Source of the DNA: Oenanthe sinensis
Taxonomy: Eukaryota > Streptophyta > Magnoliopsida > Apiales > Apiaceae
Assembly: GCA_028671895.1 (NCBI GenBank)
Contig: JAPMAC010000209.1
Span: forward strand, 24,822,501 to 24,886,500
DNA length: 64,000 nt
Reading direction: 5' to 3'
Part shown: positions 10,850-23,515 of the stretch, piece by piece
Layout of the letters: every line of letters starts with the position of its first letter
How positions within the stretch are numbered: position 1 is the first letter of the stretch
The notes under the pieces: generated by a model
Told to the model about the DNA's origin: nothing
The model's database searches: none
The model's input: the letters and a program-made list of their open reading frames with translations, nothing else
Program-made: the position numbers and the translations under genes

Positions 10850-12919
10850 AGCTGTGGTGGGCCAAGTGAGGAGTCGATCATCGTTAAACTGTGGACACGG
10901 ATATAATTGTTAGAGTTTATCCATGGGTTTAAAATAAGAGCCCAAAGTCCAAGTGCATGAATGAACCGCCAACAAAATTAAACATACTGCCGGTCAATTC
11001 GACATGTGCTATTTTCGCGTGTACGTACTTGAATTTTCACCAAGTAGCAACATTTTCTAATTTGGGTATGGTTGTTTAAGTTGAAGTCGATTTAACTTAT
11101 TGTAAATTCAATGAATTACAGTATAGGTTAACTGAAAGCTTTTAAACTAAGCAGCCGTATAAGTTAGATTCCGGAAAAAACGGATATAATGTGTACTCGT
11201 ATATGGAGTATTTGTTTATGCTGCCGTTATGCTATTGTTTGAAACGGTTTCTCTAGTCTGTGCTCATGTACACACATTTAAGAGTTTAGTTGTTAAATTT
11301 TTATTAATTTTTTATTCATTAATAATAATGGGTCCAACTCACAAAAATTAGTGTTTACGTTCCCTTGTTATATAAAATTTTAACTAAATTTAATATAAAT
11401 AAATGAATTACAATATTATAATATTCATAAATTTTAATTAATAAATTTTAATTTTAAATGAATTAAAGAATTTAACTGTTTATGAAATTGAAAAATATTA
11501 ATAAATTGTATAAAGTACAAACTATAATAGGATTCATTAAAATAAAATGTTAATATGTATATGTGTATGTAGAATTTGAATCAATGAAGATGAAGTGGGG
11601 TTGTTCGCAGAAGATATGGCTGGGTAATGGTATGCAGCTACCTCAAATGGGTGAGTGATAATATTCCGTTTATGGTCATATTCGATTTATGATTTGTTGT
11701 GTATTCGCGATTTACTTCATTCGAAAATTGTGGAGAACACTTCTTATTTTGTAAAAATTATCACATTTTTTATTTAAAAATATGTGTTGTATAAATACAA
11801 ACACAATTATACGAGAAAATTCTTTTAAAAAAAATATTTACAAAACACATACATATGATTTACAGAACATACTAGTACTACATTTCTCATTTCGGTAAAA
11901 ATATCACATTTTTCATTAAGAACACATGTGTTCCGTAAAGAAAAACACAATTAGAAGACTAAAATATGCATTTGGAGGAAAAAATAGTGAAAAATGTTTA
12001 CAGTTATAAAAGTAACATTTTTCCGGAAAACTAGTTCTCATTTGAATTTAACATATTTATATATATATTAAAAAAAAATTGGTCAATGACCTAGTAAAAT
12101 AATTGTGTTCGATTATTATATTAATGATATAATTTTTGAAAAAAATATAACAATAATTAAATTTTATTAAAAATTGGATGCTTAGAATCTTTTTTATGAT
12201 TCACCTAGGTAATCAAGATAATAAAAATGTTATCTTATTTAGTTATACAAAATAAATATAAGATTTAATAAATTTAAAGGATAATAACTCCACTTCATAT
12301 GTTATCTCCCAAAAAAATATAAAAGGAATATTAAAAGGAATACAATTCATTTAACTTAATCCTTCTGAATAAATCAGTTTTGATGATCGGGAACTTTTTT
12401 TTGTAATTGAAGTCTTTTGTTTGTAAGGTTTGCGTGCCCTTAAGGTTTTAAACATGTCCTTGGAAATAGATTTTAAAACTCATTTGGTATTCTATGGTAA
12501 TAAAATTGTGGCATGTTATGTGCCATTTTATTTATATATAAAAAATATTAAATTTAATTAGAAAAATGTAGGATCAGACAATTTGAAAGATTATAATTTT
12601 TAAAATTAAATCAAAAAGATTGTAATGTATGGATTATAATTCTTTAAAATTATATTTAAAAATTGTAATATGTGAATTATAATTCGTTGAAATAAATATT
12701 CTTAGTTACTGAAATATGAATCGGATAAAAAAATGTCAAAAAATTAATCAAAATATATAAAAAGTGAACTAATATATTACAAATAATATATTTGGAGTTT
12801 TTTTTCAAAAATATTATTTTACATAAATTATTTTTTTAAATACAATTTTTTAAAAATATAAATTTTTAAATTTAATTTTCGAAAATACGATCTGCAACTA
12901 GTGCAACATGAACTATAAT
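10850..12919. other. NAC promoter region grading into AT-rich intergenic DNA
   Basis: The first 300 bp or so are moderately GC-rich and probably hold the promoter. From 11250 on the DNA is AT-rich. Around 11740-12020 two related AACACATGTG/ATATGTGTTGT-type blocks recur about 160 bp apart. No gene seen. Confidence 0.45.
11003..11008. promoter_or_regulatory. CATGTG element about 315 bp upstream of the NAC start
   Basis: CATGTG is the core bound by the ANAC019/055/072 proteins at the ERD1 promoter, so self-regulation is conceivable. A GTACGTAC ACGT core and a CGCGTG lie just beyond, at 11017-11030. Six-base matches are common by chance; this is context, not proof. Confidence 0.3.
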
Positions 12920-14052
12920 TGTTAGGTAAGATAAGTGTTGCAGAATGAGGGTTAAATGCAACTTGATTAATTATACTTAACTCTTGCTAACAACACACAA
13001 GAATAATAATTAACAAGTTTTATGGTGCAAATATAAAAATAGATAAGTAAGACAATGATTTAAAACTTCAAAAATAATTTTATTATTTTTGCTTTGCTAC
13101 AACTGACTAGAAATGAATTTCAGTTTCGATAGATACAATAACAATGAATTTGCTAATGTTTTTATACTTTGAGAGAAAATCTAGCTCTGTTGCATAAATG
13201 AAAGTACTTGTGAGATATGTGTATTTATACTGAAACACATATCTCACTTACATGTGCATTTTCCCTTGTTCGTAAAACAAAACTTGAAATAGAAACTATG
13301 TTTTTCCATTTAAATTTATCTTCATTCCATTTGTAGAGCTCTAATATATGCAGAAATATTTGACTCTTTGAGCACGCTTTAATTTTTGCTTGTCTTCTCC
13401 CAAGTTGCGCAGTAGTAGACTTGACAGACTAGATAGACATGTCCAAATCATTTCTTGTAACTTCACTATCTTAGTCTGCTACCTGAAACAGACTGTTAGT
13501 TTCACTAAAAGTTTATTGTCAACTTTTAGCTCCTCAATGGTAAGAGTATCTTCGGCTCCGCATACTTTGTTATCAAGTTTTGATAGTCTTCTAAAACATA
13601 CTGTCTCCAAAGATGCTGTTAACTATCCCCGCCAATATTGTTGTCAACTATCCCTGCCAGAGTTACTATCATTAAAACTTGTTGTCTGCAAATCTTCATT
13701 CTCTGCCAAGTTTACTGTCAATGGAATAGTTGATGTTGTCTGTCCCAATTGTGCTGTCACTTGAATATGTTGTCATAGACTTGAGTGTTGAATGTTACTG
13801 TCGTGGATTTGAACCATACTGTGCATGAACACTTTGTGAACTTCTACTCCATTGATCAAATTATTATATTTGTATAAGACAGTAACTATTAAACTTACTA
13901 TCACCTATTTGGCTTTGTTAAACATATTGTTTCAAGTGAATATCTAAACATACTGTCAATAGACATATGACAATACATTTTACTTAGTTTATTATAAATT
14001 AAGATTAAATAACTTTTAGTTGATTACATTGTTAACACAACAATCCCTGACA
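12920..14052 (-). repeat. Element A 3' LTR
   Basis: Aligns end to end with 27644-28780. On the + strand it begins TGTTAGGTAAG and ends CTGACA; the purine-rich tract (minus strand GAGGGAGAT) abuts it at 14053. It contains many ACTGTC, TTGTCA and GACAGT words, mainly between 13430 and 14010. No coding function is expected for the chance ORF at 13390-13764. Confidence 0.9.
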
Positions 14053-14222
14053 ATCTCCCTCAATTTATTTTTTTTGTAAAATAAAGACAAATTTAAAGTG
14101 AATTGCAGATGCAAACTCAACTAACATAAACTGAAGTGTTTGTACTAGAAAATATAAATAAAATTATAAGTACAAATACAACAATTTTTCTCAAACTAAG
14201 CTCCTCTAGACTGAACAAATTT

Positions 14223-17200
14223 TCAATTTTGGTTTGAGCTTCCTTGTTCTGATTTCTTCTGAGGATTCTTTCTTTCATACAACAATTCCAAGGATCTCAG
14301 GGCCCTCTTTTCTTCTATGGTCTTGGCATGCTCAGTCACACAATAAAGTGCCACCTTCACCAATTTATAGGACATGTTCTTCAAGTCTTGATAAGAGTAG
14401 TAGGTTTCCACAGGCCCTTTGGAAATACAGAGATATTTAACTCTAAAATCATCAGTAAGAAATCTGGCTTTGGAAGATGTGTATACTTGATTTACCCTGA
14501 GTTTGTCCACATCATCATCTTCTTTAGACCTTTCTTCAATTAATTTTACTACTACTGCACTCAAGTTCCTTTCAGTTTCCAAAAGTGATCCTGTTGTCAG
14601 TCTGAAAATTCTTCTTAGAGTTGTAGTGTTGAGAATCCAAAAGTTTTCAGTCTTCACTTTAATGCTACCAATGATGATTCTCAATGGATTTGTAAAGACA
14701 AGAGACACATAATCAGATTTTTAGGAGAATTGAACATTTAGTTTGGCACACTTCAAATCAATCTCAGCTTCTTTGATTTGTTTGTTAATTCTGTCTATCT
14801 CGTTCTTTGTAGCTTCAACACCAGCATCAAATTTCCTTAACTTCTCCCTTTCTTCCATTCTCTTCTTCACCTTTAATTCACAAATGTCTAGAGCTTTGTT
14901 CTTGAGATCAAACACCTCAAAATTTGTAATGTTGAGTAGTTGTCTCTTGATGAGTTCATTGATTTGAGGTTCCTTTTCAGCCAAATTCTTCAATTGCTCA
15001 AAGGCGATCTCTTCAGTAGATCCACCAGTGTTGTAGAATATAATTCTATCAGGATTTTTGAGAAGACATTGTTGAGTCCTCTAATAATCAACCTTCTTTT
15101 TAAACTCCTACTTCTTCATTGAAGTGTGTAGGAATAAATCCTTGCTCCTCAGGATATTGATATTCACTTAATTGTTCCACCAGCTTCAACAGAAGTACAG
15201 TATTCTTGTCTTACAAAGAATCCATACTCCAGAATTCTTTGACACCATCATCATCTGCAAACATAACTCCATCTGAGTAGATTAATGGCTCAGGTTCTTC
15301 AACATCAACACCATCCAAAGGATGAGGCTTGAAAGAATCCATAAGTTCTAGGAAATTTCTGATCAACATCCCTCTAAAGACCTGAGTCTTTACATCTGAG
15401 CCCTTAATGATTTGCAGCATTCTTCTGATCATGAAGTAACTTGCACTCTTTAACTCATAGTTTAATTCTTTCATAAACCCAGTAGAATTGAAGATATTTA
15501 TCTTTTTCAAAGAATTGTATTCAGACCACTCAACAATGACCTTAATGATTAATTCTGCTTTTGTTTCAGCTAAGTTGTTGATTGTGGCTCTCTTCACATA
15601 CAAGCATTCTTCATTCAGCACCTCATACACAAGGTTGTCTGCTTCCTGTTGGGTTTCCTGCTTGAATGTGGCTTTGGCCTTTCTGACTTTGCCTTCCTGT
15701 ATTTCTTAGAGAGAGAGATTTTTCTTGACAGTAACTCTTTCCTCACTTCTTCTGACAATGACTTTGAAGTTACTGTCAATACAGGTTTGACAACAAGTTC
15801 AGTCTCTTTGACAACATACTCCACCCTATCACTCATGGCAGTAGATTTCCTGACAACATCTTATTTGTCAACTTCAAAACCCATCACCACCTGCTTGAAC
15901 ACCCTTCCTTCAAGTTTACCAACTATTTTCTGATCTTCTCCATCTTCACCATCCTTAGCACCAGTTCCAGAGGTTCCTGCATCATCATTGTTATTGTTGG
16001 ACTTGAAACTACCTGCACCTCCATCAGGCTTTCCATCATCACTACCATCATCTTTTTTTCTTGATCTTTCTTTCCTGTCTTTTTGGACTTCTTCTCCTCA
16101 AGCCTCCTTAATTCCTCAGCCAACACCCTTATAACTCCAATTCTTTCTTCTATCACTAGAAGCTGCTTGAAGTAGTTGAAGACTTCTTTCACAGACCTTG
16201 GTCTACACAAACTGACCTTGTCAAGATTCATTGATATGTATGTCCCATCTGTTGAGCTACTGAACTTGATGCACAGAGGATTAAGAGTTATTTCAGGTAA
16301 TTTTTCAACTACCATCATTTGCAAGATTCTCTTTAAATTTTCATTCAGCCAAGATTTGTCTGTTTTGGTTTTGAGTTTAATGGCTTCAATTACAGCTATC
16401 TCTTGTCTGCTCAAATATCCCATGCTAATGTACCGGCTGAAACCACCCTCAGTCCTAACAGAGATCACCCATTTATTGCTCTTTGAAACCATTACAGCAG
16501 CTCCAACTGTTGACTACCTCATAGCTTTAGAAAATTTTCTGGGATCTCTATTTGAGGATCTTCTAAGATCATTAATCCTGTCATTAAGGCTAGCATCCTG
16601 GAACACTACTGTTATCATTCTTATCCACCATCAATAGATATGCTTCTTCATTATCCAAGTCCTCCTTTTCCTCAACTATAAAATCATCATCATCATCCTC
16701 TGAATAATTTCTCCTTTCCTTTCCCAGTTACATGAACACGGGCCTTCACAACACCCTCCCTGATCACAATTCCTTTCTCTACCTTATTACTTTCAAGCTT
16801 TTCAGCCATCTCGTAGCCACCTTGGACAACAATGGTAACTAGCTCTCCCCCTGAGATGCAGCTTGAGTCTCCTTATTATTCCTCTCCTTATCACTCATCT
16901 CCACCATCTCAGCATCTACAAATACTTCACACTTATCCACCTTAGTTGAGTTGGCAGCTGCAGGGATTGGGAATTTGGCCTCAAACTCCTTTAACTTATC
17001 AAAAATAGCCTGGAAGCCTTCATTCATACATTTATCAAAGTTGTCCATCCTGGCCACCAACTTCAGTTGATTTCTCCCTACAATTGCCACATTCTTTAAT
17101 AATTTTGAAACCTTTGAAAGGGATTCAACTTTCCATCATCTTTTTCAGTTGAAACTTTATATTTTGGGACTTGGAGGGTTCTCACACACTTTGGTTTTTT

Positions 17201-19064
17201 ATGGATGATCTCATCATCCCCCACAGACTCACACTCAGGGCCTAGTGCCCTAGATTTTGTATTCTCACTTCTCTATTTTCTTTTTTTCTTATTATTTTTC
17301 ACACCCTCACTCATTCTATGTGCAAGGGACTGAGTAAGTATACCTTGCACAGTGGGAGAATATACGTTCAGGATAGTGGAGATATAAGCCGAGTCACTGT
17401 CCTGAGAGGCTTCAGGCATAGGAGAGTTGATGTCTAGATTTGTAGTGTTGACAACATCTTTAGCGTCAAAGTTATTGTCAAGAGGAGTGACAGTAACTGT
17501 ATCCTTAACAATAACTAAGGCTGTCACACATTCTTGTAAAGGAATGTTACTGTTAGATGTGACAGTAACCTTTCATGTGTCATTAACAACAACAGAGACT
17601 GTGACAGCATCCTTAACCAATGGAGGGATAGTTTCTTCCATCCTTTGAGTGAAAGGTTCTTGTGTACTACCAAAAAGGGACTTCATGGTAGATTGCTCCC
17701 CCAAATCAAAATGAGAGGCATCATAATGAAATGATTATTCCTCCCTCTACTCAAACTCAAACATATGTGTATCTGCAAGTAGAGGTTTATGTTGAGTGAA
17801 TTCAACATGTGGTGCTGACTCTTTACAGGGTGCCATGGAAGACTAGTCAAGTTCAATAGATGCCCCCTGTTGAGAGGGGACACCTAGAAATGTGCTATTG
17901 TCCCTTTGAAGTTATGTGCCCTTTTGAGAGGACACAAACTTGGTGATAGATGTTAATGTCTATGCCTTTTTCTTCTTAGGCTCAACAGGACCCTCTATGG
18001 GTTCATTGACAATTCCATCCTTATTTGCTGCACTTAGTGCAGTTACCCCCTCAACAACTTCAGAAACTGTTTCTAGCCTAGAGGTTAATGATCTCTTCTT
18101 TGTAGAAACCTGATCCTTTTGAGAGGAAACAGGCTCTTGGATAGCAACCCTAAACTTTCTTGAGGCTCTAACAGACTTGAAAGGTTGTGAGTGTGAGTTA
18201 GGAATGGAGATGTCAACTCCATTCTCGTCACTCTAAGAAAAGACAGTAAAATCTCCAACAATTCTTAAATTGAGTGATTTTATTATAGACCTCATGTGAT
18301 CAGTAATAAACAAACCCAACTCAGAATTAAGGGGTTTACTAGAAAGCATGGAGTGTATATTTTTCTTGAGTGTGGGGACTCCATACATTGTACATTATCT
18401 ATATTAATTATGCCTACTACAGAATAATTGATAAGCATAAAAATCGAGGATACTACATTACCGGCCTCCTGTTTTCCTTCTTTCCCAACACTAGATTAAA
18501 CAAGGACACCATGAGCTTTCCAATATAAATTCTATAATTATGCACCATGGAGTGCACAATCTTCCTGATGTATGTTGTGACCTCATTCCAGCCGCTGGTT
18601 TTACTCAACTTAGCCCGAGTGATAGCATCCATTATCATGCTCCACTCCTTTACAAGATATTTCCTATCCATTCCCCCTGATGGATACCATTCTTCCGAGT
18701 TTGGGCTTTTCTTAGGACTTGTGTACGCAATCATCCTGAAGAACTTAATTAGTTGAGCATCATTTGCAGGCTCCTAAAATAAAGAACCTTCCTTTGCTTC
18801 AGTATGGAGAGCAGTGTTGATGTGAGTTGAGTTGATGGTGTAGGAGGTGTTGTTGATTTGGAAGGTTATAGTACTGGCATCCTGCACCCATTTACATGTT
18901 GCAGAGCTCCACAGTTGTGACAACCATGGGATCTCCAGCATCGGGCTATCATTTAGAGTATACGACAAGAATGAGTTGTTCATGAAGCCAACAAAGGGTT
19001 TGAAGGCTTCTCCTGCTTCACCCATGGTAGCCATAGTGGCGAAGTTGGTTTGAAGTACAAACAA
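14223..19064 (-). pseudogene. Element A env-like region, broken
   Basis: A chain of minus-strand fragments: 19064-18774, 18734-18453, 17527-17273, 17090-16839, 16492-15923, 15836-15211, 14993-14721 and 14708-14223. The first two match the N-terminal part of the 1301-residue ORF of element 1 at 49290; a KEWS motif with the same following spacing is shared. The fragment at 14993-14721 is Lys/Glu-rich and should form a coiled coil. Several linkers are Thr/Val/Asp-rich because the ACTGTC/GACAGT word is repeated in them. I see no signal peptide or membrane segment, so 'env-like' is a positional name. Frameshifts and stops separate the pieces. Confidence 0.7.
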
Positions 19065-19800
19065 TTTGAGGTCCAGACATGGTTGTAGAAGAATGAAAGG
19101 TTAAGAGATTTAAAGAAAAAGAGAACGAACAAGACGAAGTTGTAGAGAGAGAATTAGAGGTTTTAGTGCGTTTGAGAGTAAAAGAATTTTAGAAGAAGTA
19201 AAGAGTGAGAGTGAATTTACTATTTTTATTTATATGAAGTGAAAAAGAAACTGTCAAGAAAGAATTTTAATCGATTAAATTGATAGTTGTATGCTTAATC
19301 CATTCCCTTTGGACAATAACTGCTGCGCTAGAATTCACAAACACTCTTGACAGTAACATTAGTGGTTAGAGAATAACTAAATAAACAATAACCCTAATTT
19401 AACTGTTGATAGTATGTTATGAGGGGATTTTAGAAAACTATAATGTCAATGAATACTGATAGTATGTTATTGACAATAAGTTTTAGTCCCGCATACTATG
19501 ATGTCAAGACTCCTTCAAGTGATCGACATTAACTTATCACAATATGAGAGTATAGATAAAATATACTTTCAAGACACTTTACAGTACTTTTTATTAATAA
19601 CATATGAGATAAATTACTTATAAACAAATTAGTTAACCTCTCAGTGAAATTTCATCATGTGTATCCACTGTGATAGAAATCAAAACATCTTAATAAACCA
19701 TTAATTCATAGTGAATTTCAGTTAACTAATATTTTTGATCACTAAAATAACTTGCTACAGAAATACATTAACATGATAAATTTGACATACCTAATTCACT
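19065..19800 (-). other. Element A pol-to-env spacer
   Basis: Non-coding on both strands. Its minus-strand end before the env-like start is pyrimidine-rich, as expected before a start used from a spliced RNA. Between 19240 and 19500 it carries repeated GACAGTA and TGTCAA words, the same word as in this element's LTRs. Confidence 0.6.
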
Positions 19801-21589
19801 CACTAGCCTTTTGAATGTCTTTTCATCCAATGGCTTGGTGAAAATGTTTATAAGTTGCTTCTCTGTGGGACATGAATTAGCTTGATTGTGCCCTGCTCCA
19901 CATGCTCTCTAATGAAATGATGTCTAATGTCAATGTACTTAGTCTTGGAGTGTTGAATAGGATTCTCAGAGATGGCTATTGTACTAGTGTTATCACAAAA
20001 GATAGGAATTCGTTGCAATGCCAAGCCATAGTCCAACAATTGATTCCTCATCCAAAGTAATTGAGCACAACAACTACCAGCTGCAATGTATTCAGCCTCT
20101 ACAGTTTAATTTGACACAGAATACTGCTTCTTGCTAAACCATGAAACCAATCTTTCTCCTAGAAACTGACAACTTCCTGTTGTACTCTTCCTGTCAATTC
20201 TACATCCAGCATAGTCTGAATCTGAGTAGCCAACCAAGTCAAACCTAGATTCTTTAGAATACCAAAGGCCTAAATCTTGAGTGCCTTTCAAGTATTTAAA
20301 GATTCTTTTAACTTCCATCAAATGTGATTATTTTAGATCAGACTAAAACCTTGCACACAGAACTGTAGCAAACATAATGTCAGGCCAACTAACAGTTATA
20401 TATAGGAGATAACCAATAATTCATCTATACATCTTGTTGTCCACCTTCTTTCCTTTCGAATCCTTGTCAAGTTGAGTTGCTGATGAGATTGGAGTCTTTG
20501 CAGGTGATGAGTCTTCCATATCGAATCTTTTTAAAAGATCTTTGACATATTTAGTTTGGAAAATGAATATTCCATCTTTCTTTTGATAAACTTGAAGTCT
20601 AAAAAATAATATTAATTCACCCATCATGCTGATCTCATATTTGTTCTGCATTAACGTAGAGAATTCCTTGCACAGTTCTTCATTTGTTGAGCCAAAGATG
20701 ATGTCATTTACATAGATTTGGACTAGAATAATATCCTTTCCATGCTATTTGTAGAACAGAGTCTTGTCCAAAATCCCTCTTGTGAATTTATTCTCAATGA
20801 GAAACTTGGAAAGGGTGTTATACCAGGCCCTTGGAGCTTGGTTTATACCATACAATGTTTTAAGAAGTTTGTATATAAAATTTTGCATCTTTGGATCTTC
20901 AAAGCCTGGTGGCTGTTCAACATAAAATTCTTCTTCTAGTTCTCCATTTAGAAAATCAGTTTTAACATCCATTTGAAATACTTTTAAGTTGTTGAATGCA
21001 GCAAAAGCCAATAAAATTCATATGGCTTTAAGTCTAGCAACAAGTGCAAATGTTTCATCATAATAAATTCCTTCGTGTTGATATTAACCTTTTACTACCA
21101 GCCTTGCTTTGTTTCTGGTGACAACTCTAGTGTGAACCATCTTGTTTTTGAAGACCCACTTAGTACCATTTACATACTTATTCTTAGGTATAGGTACCGA
21201 TTCCCATACACAGCTTCTCTCAAACTGATTAAGTTCTTCTTGCATAACATTTATCCAATCTGGATCAAGTAGTGCTTCATCTAGAGTTTTAGGCTCAACT
21301 TGAGATAGGAGGCATGAGTACATGCATGCATTTGCTACATTTCTTCTAGTCTTGACTCCTGTTCCTAGATCACCAATAATTAAATCATTTTTGTGATCCC
21401 TATTCCACTTTTTTTCTCTAAATGAATCACCAAAATCTTCTGTACTTTGTTGATTGACAACATCTCTTGCTCTTGTAATGTTGATAACATCAATTTATTC
21501 AAGTCAACTATCCATGAAAACATTCCCAGAGAAATCTGTTGTTTGAGCAGTTCCTTCATTCTCTACATATTGATTAGGAACCATAGTTC
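19801..21589 (-). pseudogene. Element A reverse transcriptase and RNase H, broken
   Basis: Minus-strand pieces at 21323-21084, 21011-20745, 20651-20421, 20321-20106 and 20051-19848 give the usual copia order: the DPDWINVMQEELNQFE block, the DVKTDFLNGELEEE block, RAWYNTLSKF, then RNase H with YSDSDYAG, CDNTSTIAI and KYIDIRHH. The catalytic YVDD box near 20715 reads YVND, so a catalytic aspartate is lost. Several frameshifts and stops are present. The gene is not functional. Confidence 0.9.
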
Positions 21590-21628
21590 AACCCCCTCCC
21601 CCCTTCTATGATGATTTGGTACCTAACA
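21590..21628 (+). repeat. LTR 3'-end stub inside element A
   Basis: A C-rich stretch followed by CTTCTATGATGATTTGG and CCTAACA. It matches the last 40 or so bases of the LTR at 1-508 and, like it, is followed at once by the 1.6 kb segment. Confidence 0.8.
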
Positions 21629-23225
21629 TGAGTGAAACATGACAATCATCATTAGCCTAACAGCAAATACAATAATAGGAGAATACATATAAAATAATAT
21701 GATTCAATTATAAGATACGTATCACAAGGATAATACCTTTACCCTTCTATCTAACCATGAGATAAGACGCGTCGTCACTTTTCTTGACAAAGAAAAAATT
21801 CATTCTTCCAACCACGGTTATGAAAAACATCAAGGTTTAACATAAATGGATCTTGCCTCTTCCTCAATACCAACCCATACAAACCACCATTAAACATTTT
21901 TACTTAGTAAACAAGATAGATGACAATCATACTAATAATAAAATGATGTTTCTCTTCCATCAAATCAAGACAAGTCAGGATTCTCCATGTAGTAGGCATC
22001 AATTGAGCATGAGAAGTGTCAATAAATTTTAAGAACTCTTCAATAAGTTTCTAAAAGGGGAAAGTCATACCTATGTCAAATGGGTAGTGATAGAAACTAA
22101 CCCAACCTTCACAATACCAATCGACTATTTCACTAGTAATGGGAAACAAGATATTGACATCGGAGCTGAGAAAGAATGATTTACGCACATATGCAATCTT
22201 CTCATCATTCATCATTCTAGGGGGGTTGTTCTTGGCATCGAGAATGGACGTCGATGTCCATTTGGATTTAATTGCCACCTGAGATTTGGTTTCATTCTTG
22301 TCGTTCTTTTTTGCCATTATAGTTTAAGTGAGCTACAGTGGTAATTGAAGAAAAGAAATTGCTCTGATAAGATACAAACCTTAGAAATTGAGGGAACTGT
22401 TATAAAGGTAGTGGAATAGTTGTAATGATATACAAATTAAAAAATATATACATTAATGATGGTGAAATATTTAATAGAGACACGAACACAAAACAAAATA
22501 AATTTTATTGGGTGTTGGACTCTCTCTACGAAATTAGGGGAAACTGTTAGTACATAAATTTTCAAGTACTAAAGTACACTTACGACAATGATTTGCGTTA
22601 ACGAATACAGTTAATGGTTATATTGACGTTGATAAATTGATACAATGATGGAAAATATGTTGACAAGAACTATAAGGAGATGAATCAATTACAAGTGCTT
22701 AGGAAAGAAGACTAAGTGAAACGTTGACCCGGTCAAATAAAAACAGAAAACACTTAACGAGTAATACTTAAATTAATGGATATACAATGAATGGCTAACC
22801 AAGTCAGACAACTGTCATCTACCCGAAAATTAAAGAAGGGATAAGTATGCAAAGCTAGCACCTAGACAACCACATGTAGATGAGAAGTATAAGTATCCGC
22901 ACAAAAGTGGAACATGATATATCAACAATCCCATGCATTTAGGAATGGTAAAGATATGAATTGGGATATAAATAGTCAAATAGATGAAGATGATAAAAAT
23001 ATCACTACTTTTATCTCTACTAAAAAAAATAATAGGTGACGAGTTATCTAGTTTTATCATTTTCTTATCAAATGTCTTGTACTATAAGATATTTATGAAC
23101 ATAGTGAAGTATTTAGCTGAAATATAACCACCAGTGATTTTTAACCTTATTCTAAGTGTTTTTCACGTCATCAAAAACTTTATATTCTTATTTCTTTATT
23201 TACGTATTGCACTTTATATACTTAT
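21629..23225. repeat. 1.6 kb dispersed segment, copy 2 (partner 509-2106)
   Basis: Collinear with 509-2106 throughout, with point differences and small indels. The shared part ends at about 23225, where an env-like fragment begins. It lies in element A between integrase and reverse transcriptase. Confidence 0.85.
21780..22317 (-). pseudogene. Decayed gypsy-type transposon gag-side protein (PF04195-like), copy 2
   Basis: The ATG at 22317 opens an 88-codon frame ending at a TAG at 22051. The frame then continues in the same register with the AQLMPTTWRILTCLD, GGLYGLVLRKR and GWKNEFFL blocks down to about 21780, with another stop. It is better preserved at the start than the copy at 655-1197. 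It is truncated relative to the family because the expected downstream part is missing. Confidence 0.55.
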
Positions 23226-23515
23226 ATCATACTCCACTCCTTTACAAGATATTTCATATCCATTCCCCTTGATGGATACTATTCTTCTGAGTTTGGGCTT
23301 GTCTTGGGTCCTGTGTACCCAATCATCCTGAAAAACTTAGCTAGTTGAGCATCATTTGTAGGCTCCTGAAATAACGAACATTCCTCGGCTTCAGTATGGA
23401 GAGCAATGTTGATGTGAGTTGAATTGATGATGTAGGAGGTGTTGTTGATTTGGAAGATTATTGTACTAGCATCCTGCTCCCCTTCACATGTTGTAGAGGT
23501 CTACATCTGCTCAAA
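23226..23515 (-). pseudogene. Stray env-like fragment
   Basis: This stretch aligns with 18635-18925 of the element A env-like region in the same orientation, at high but incomplete identity. It came from a sister element and was joined to the 1.6 kb segment before or during capture. Confidence 0.8.

Noticed and set aside
11600..11650. Possible short exon reading GNGMQLPQMG followed by a GTGAGT donor, like the start of an aldo-keto reductase
   Set aside because: Only about 15 residues match and nothing continues the domain on either side.
13390..13764. 124-codon + strand ORF
   Set aside because: It is within the element A 3' LTR and shaped by the ACTGTC word repeats, with no counterpart frame kept in the 5' LTR.
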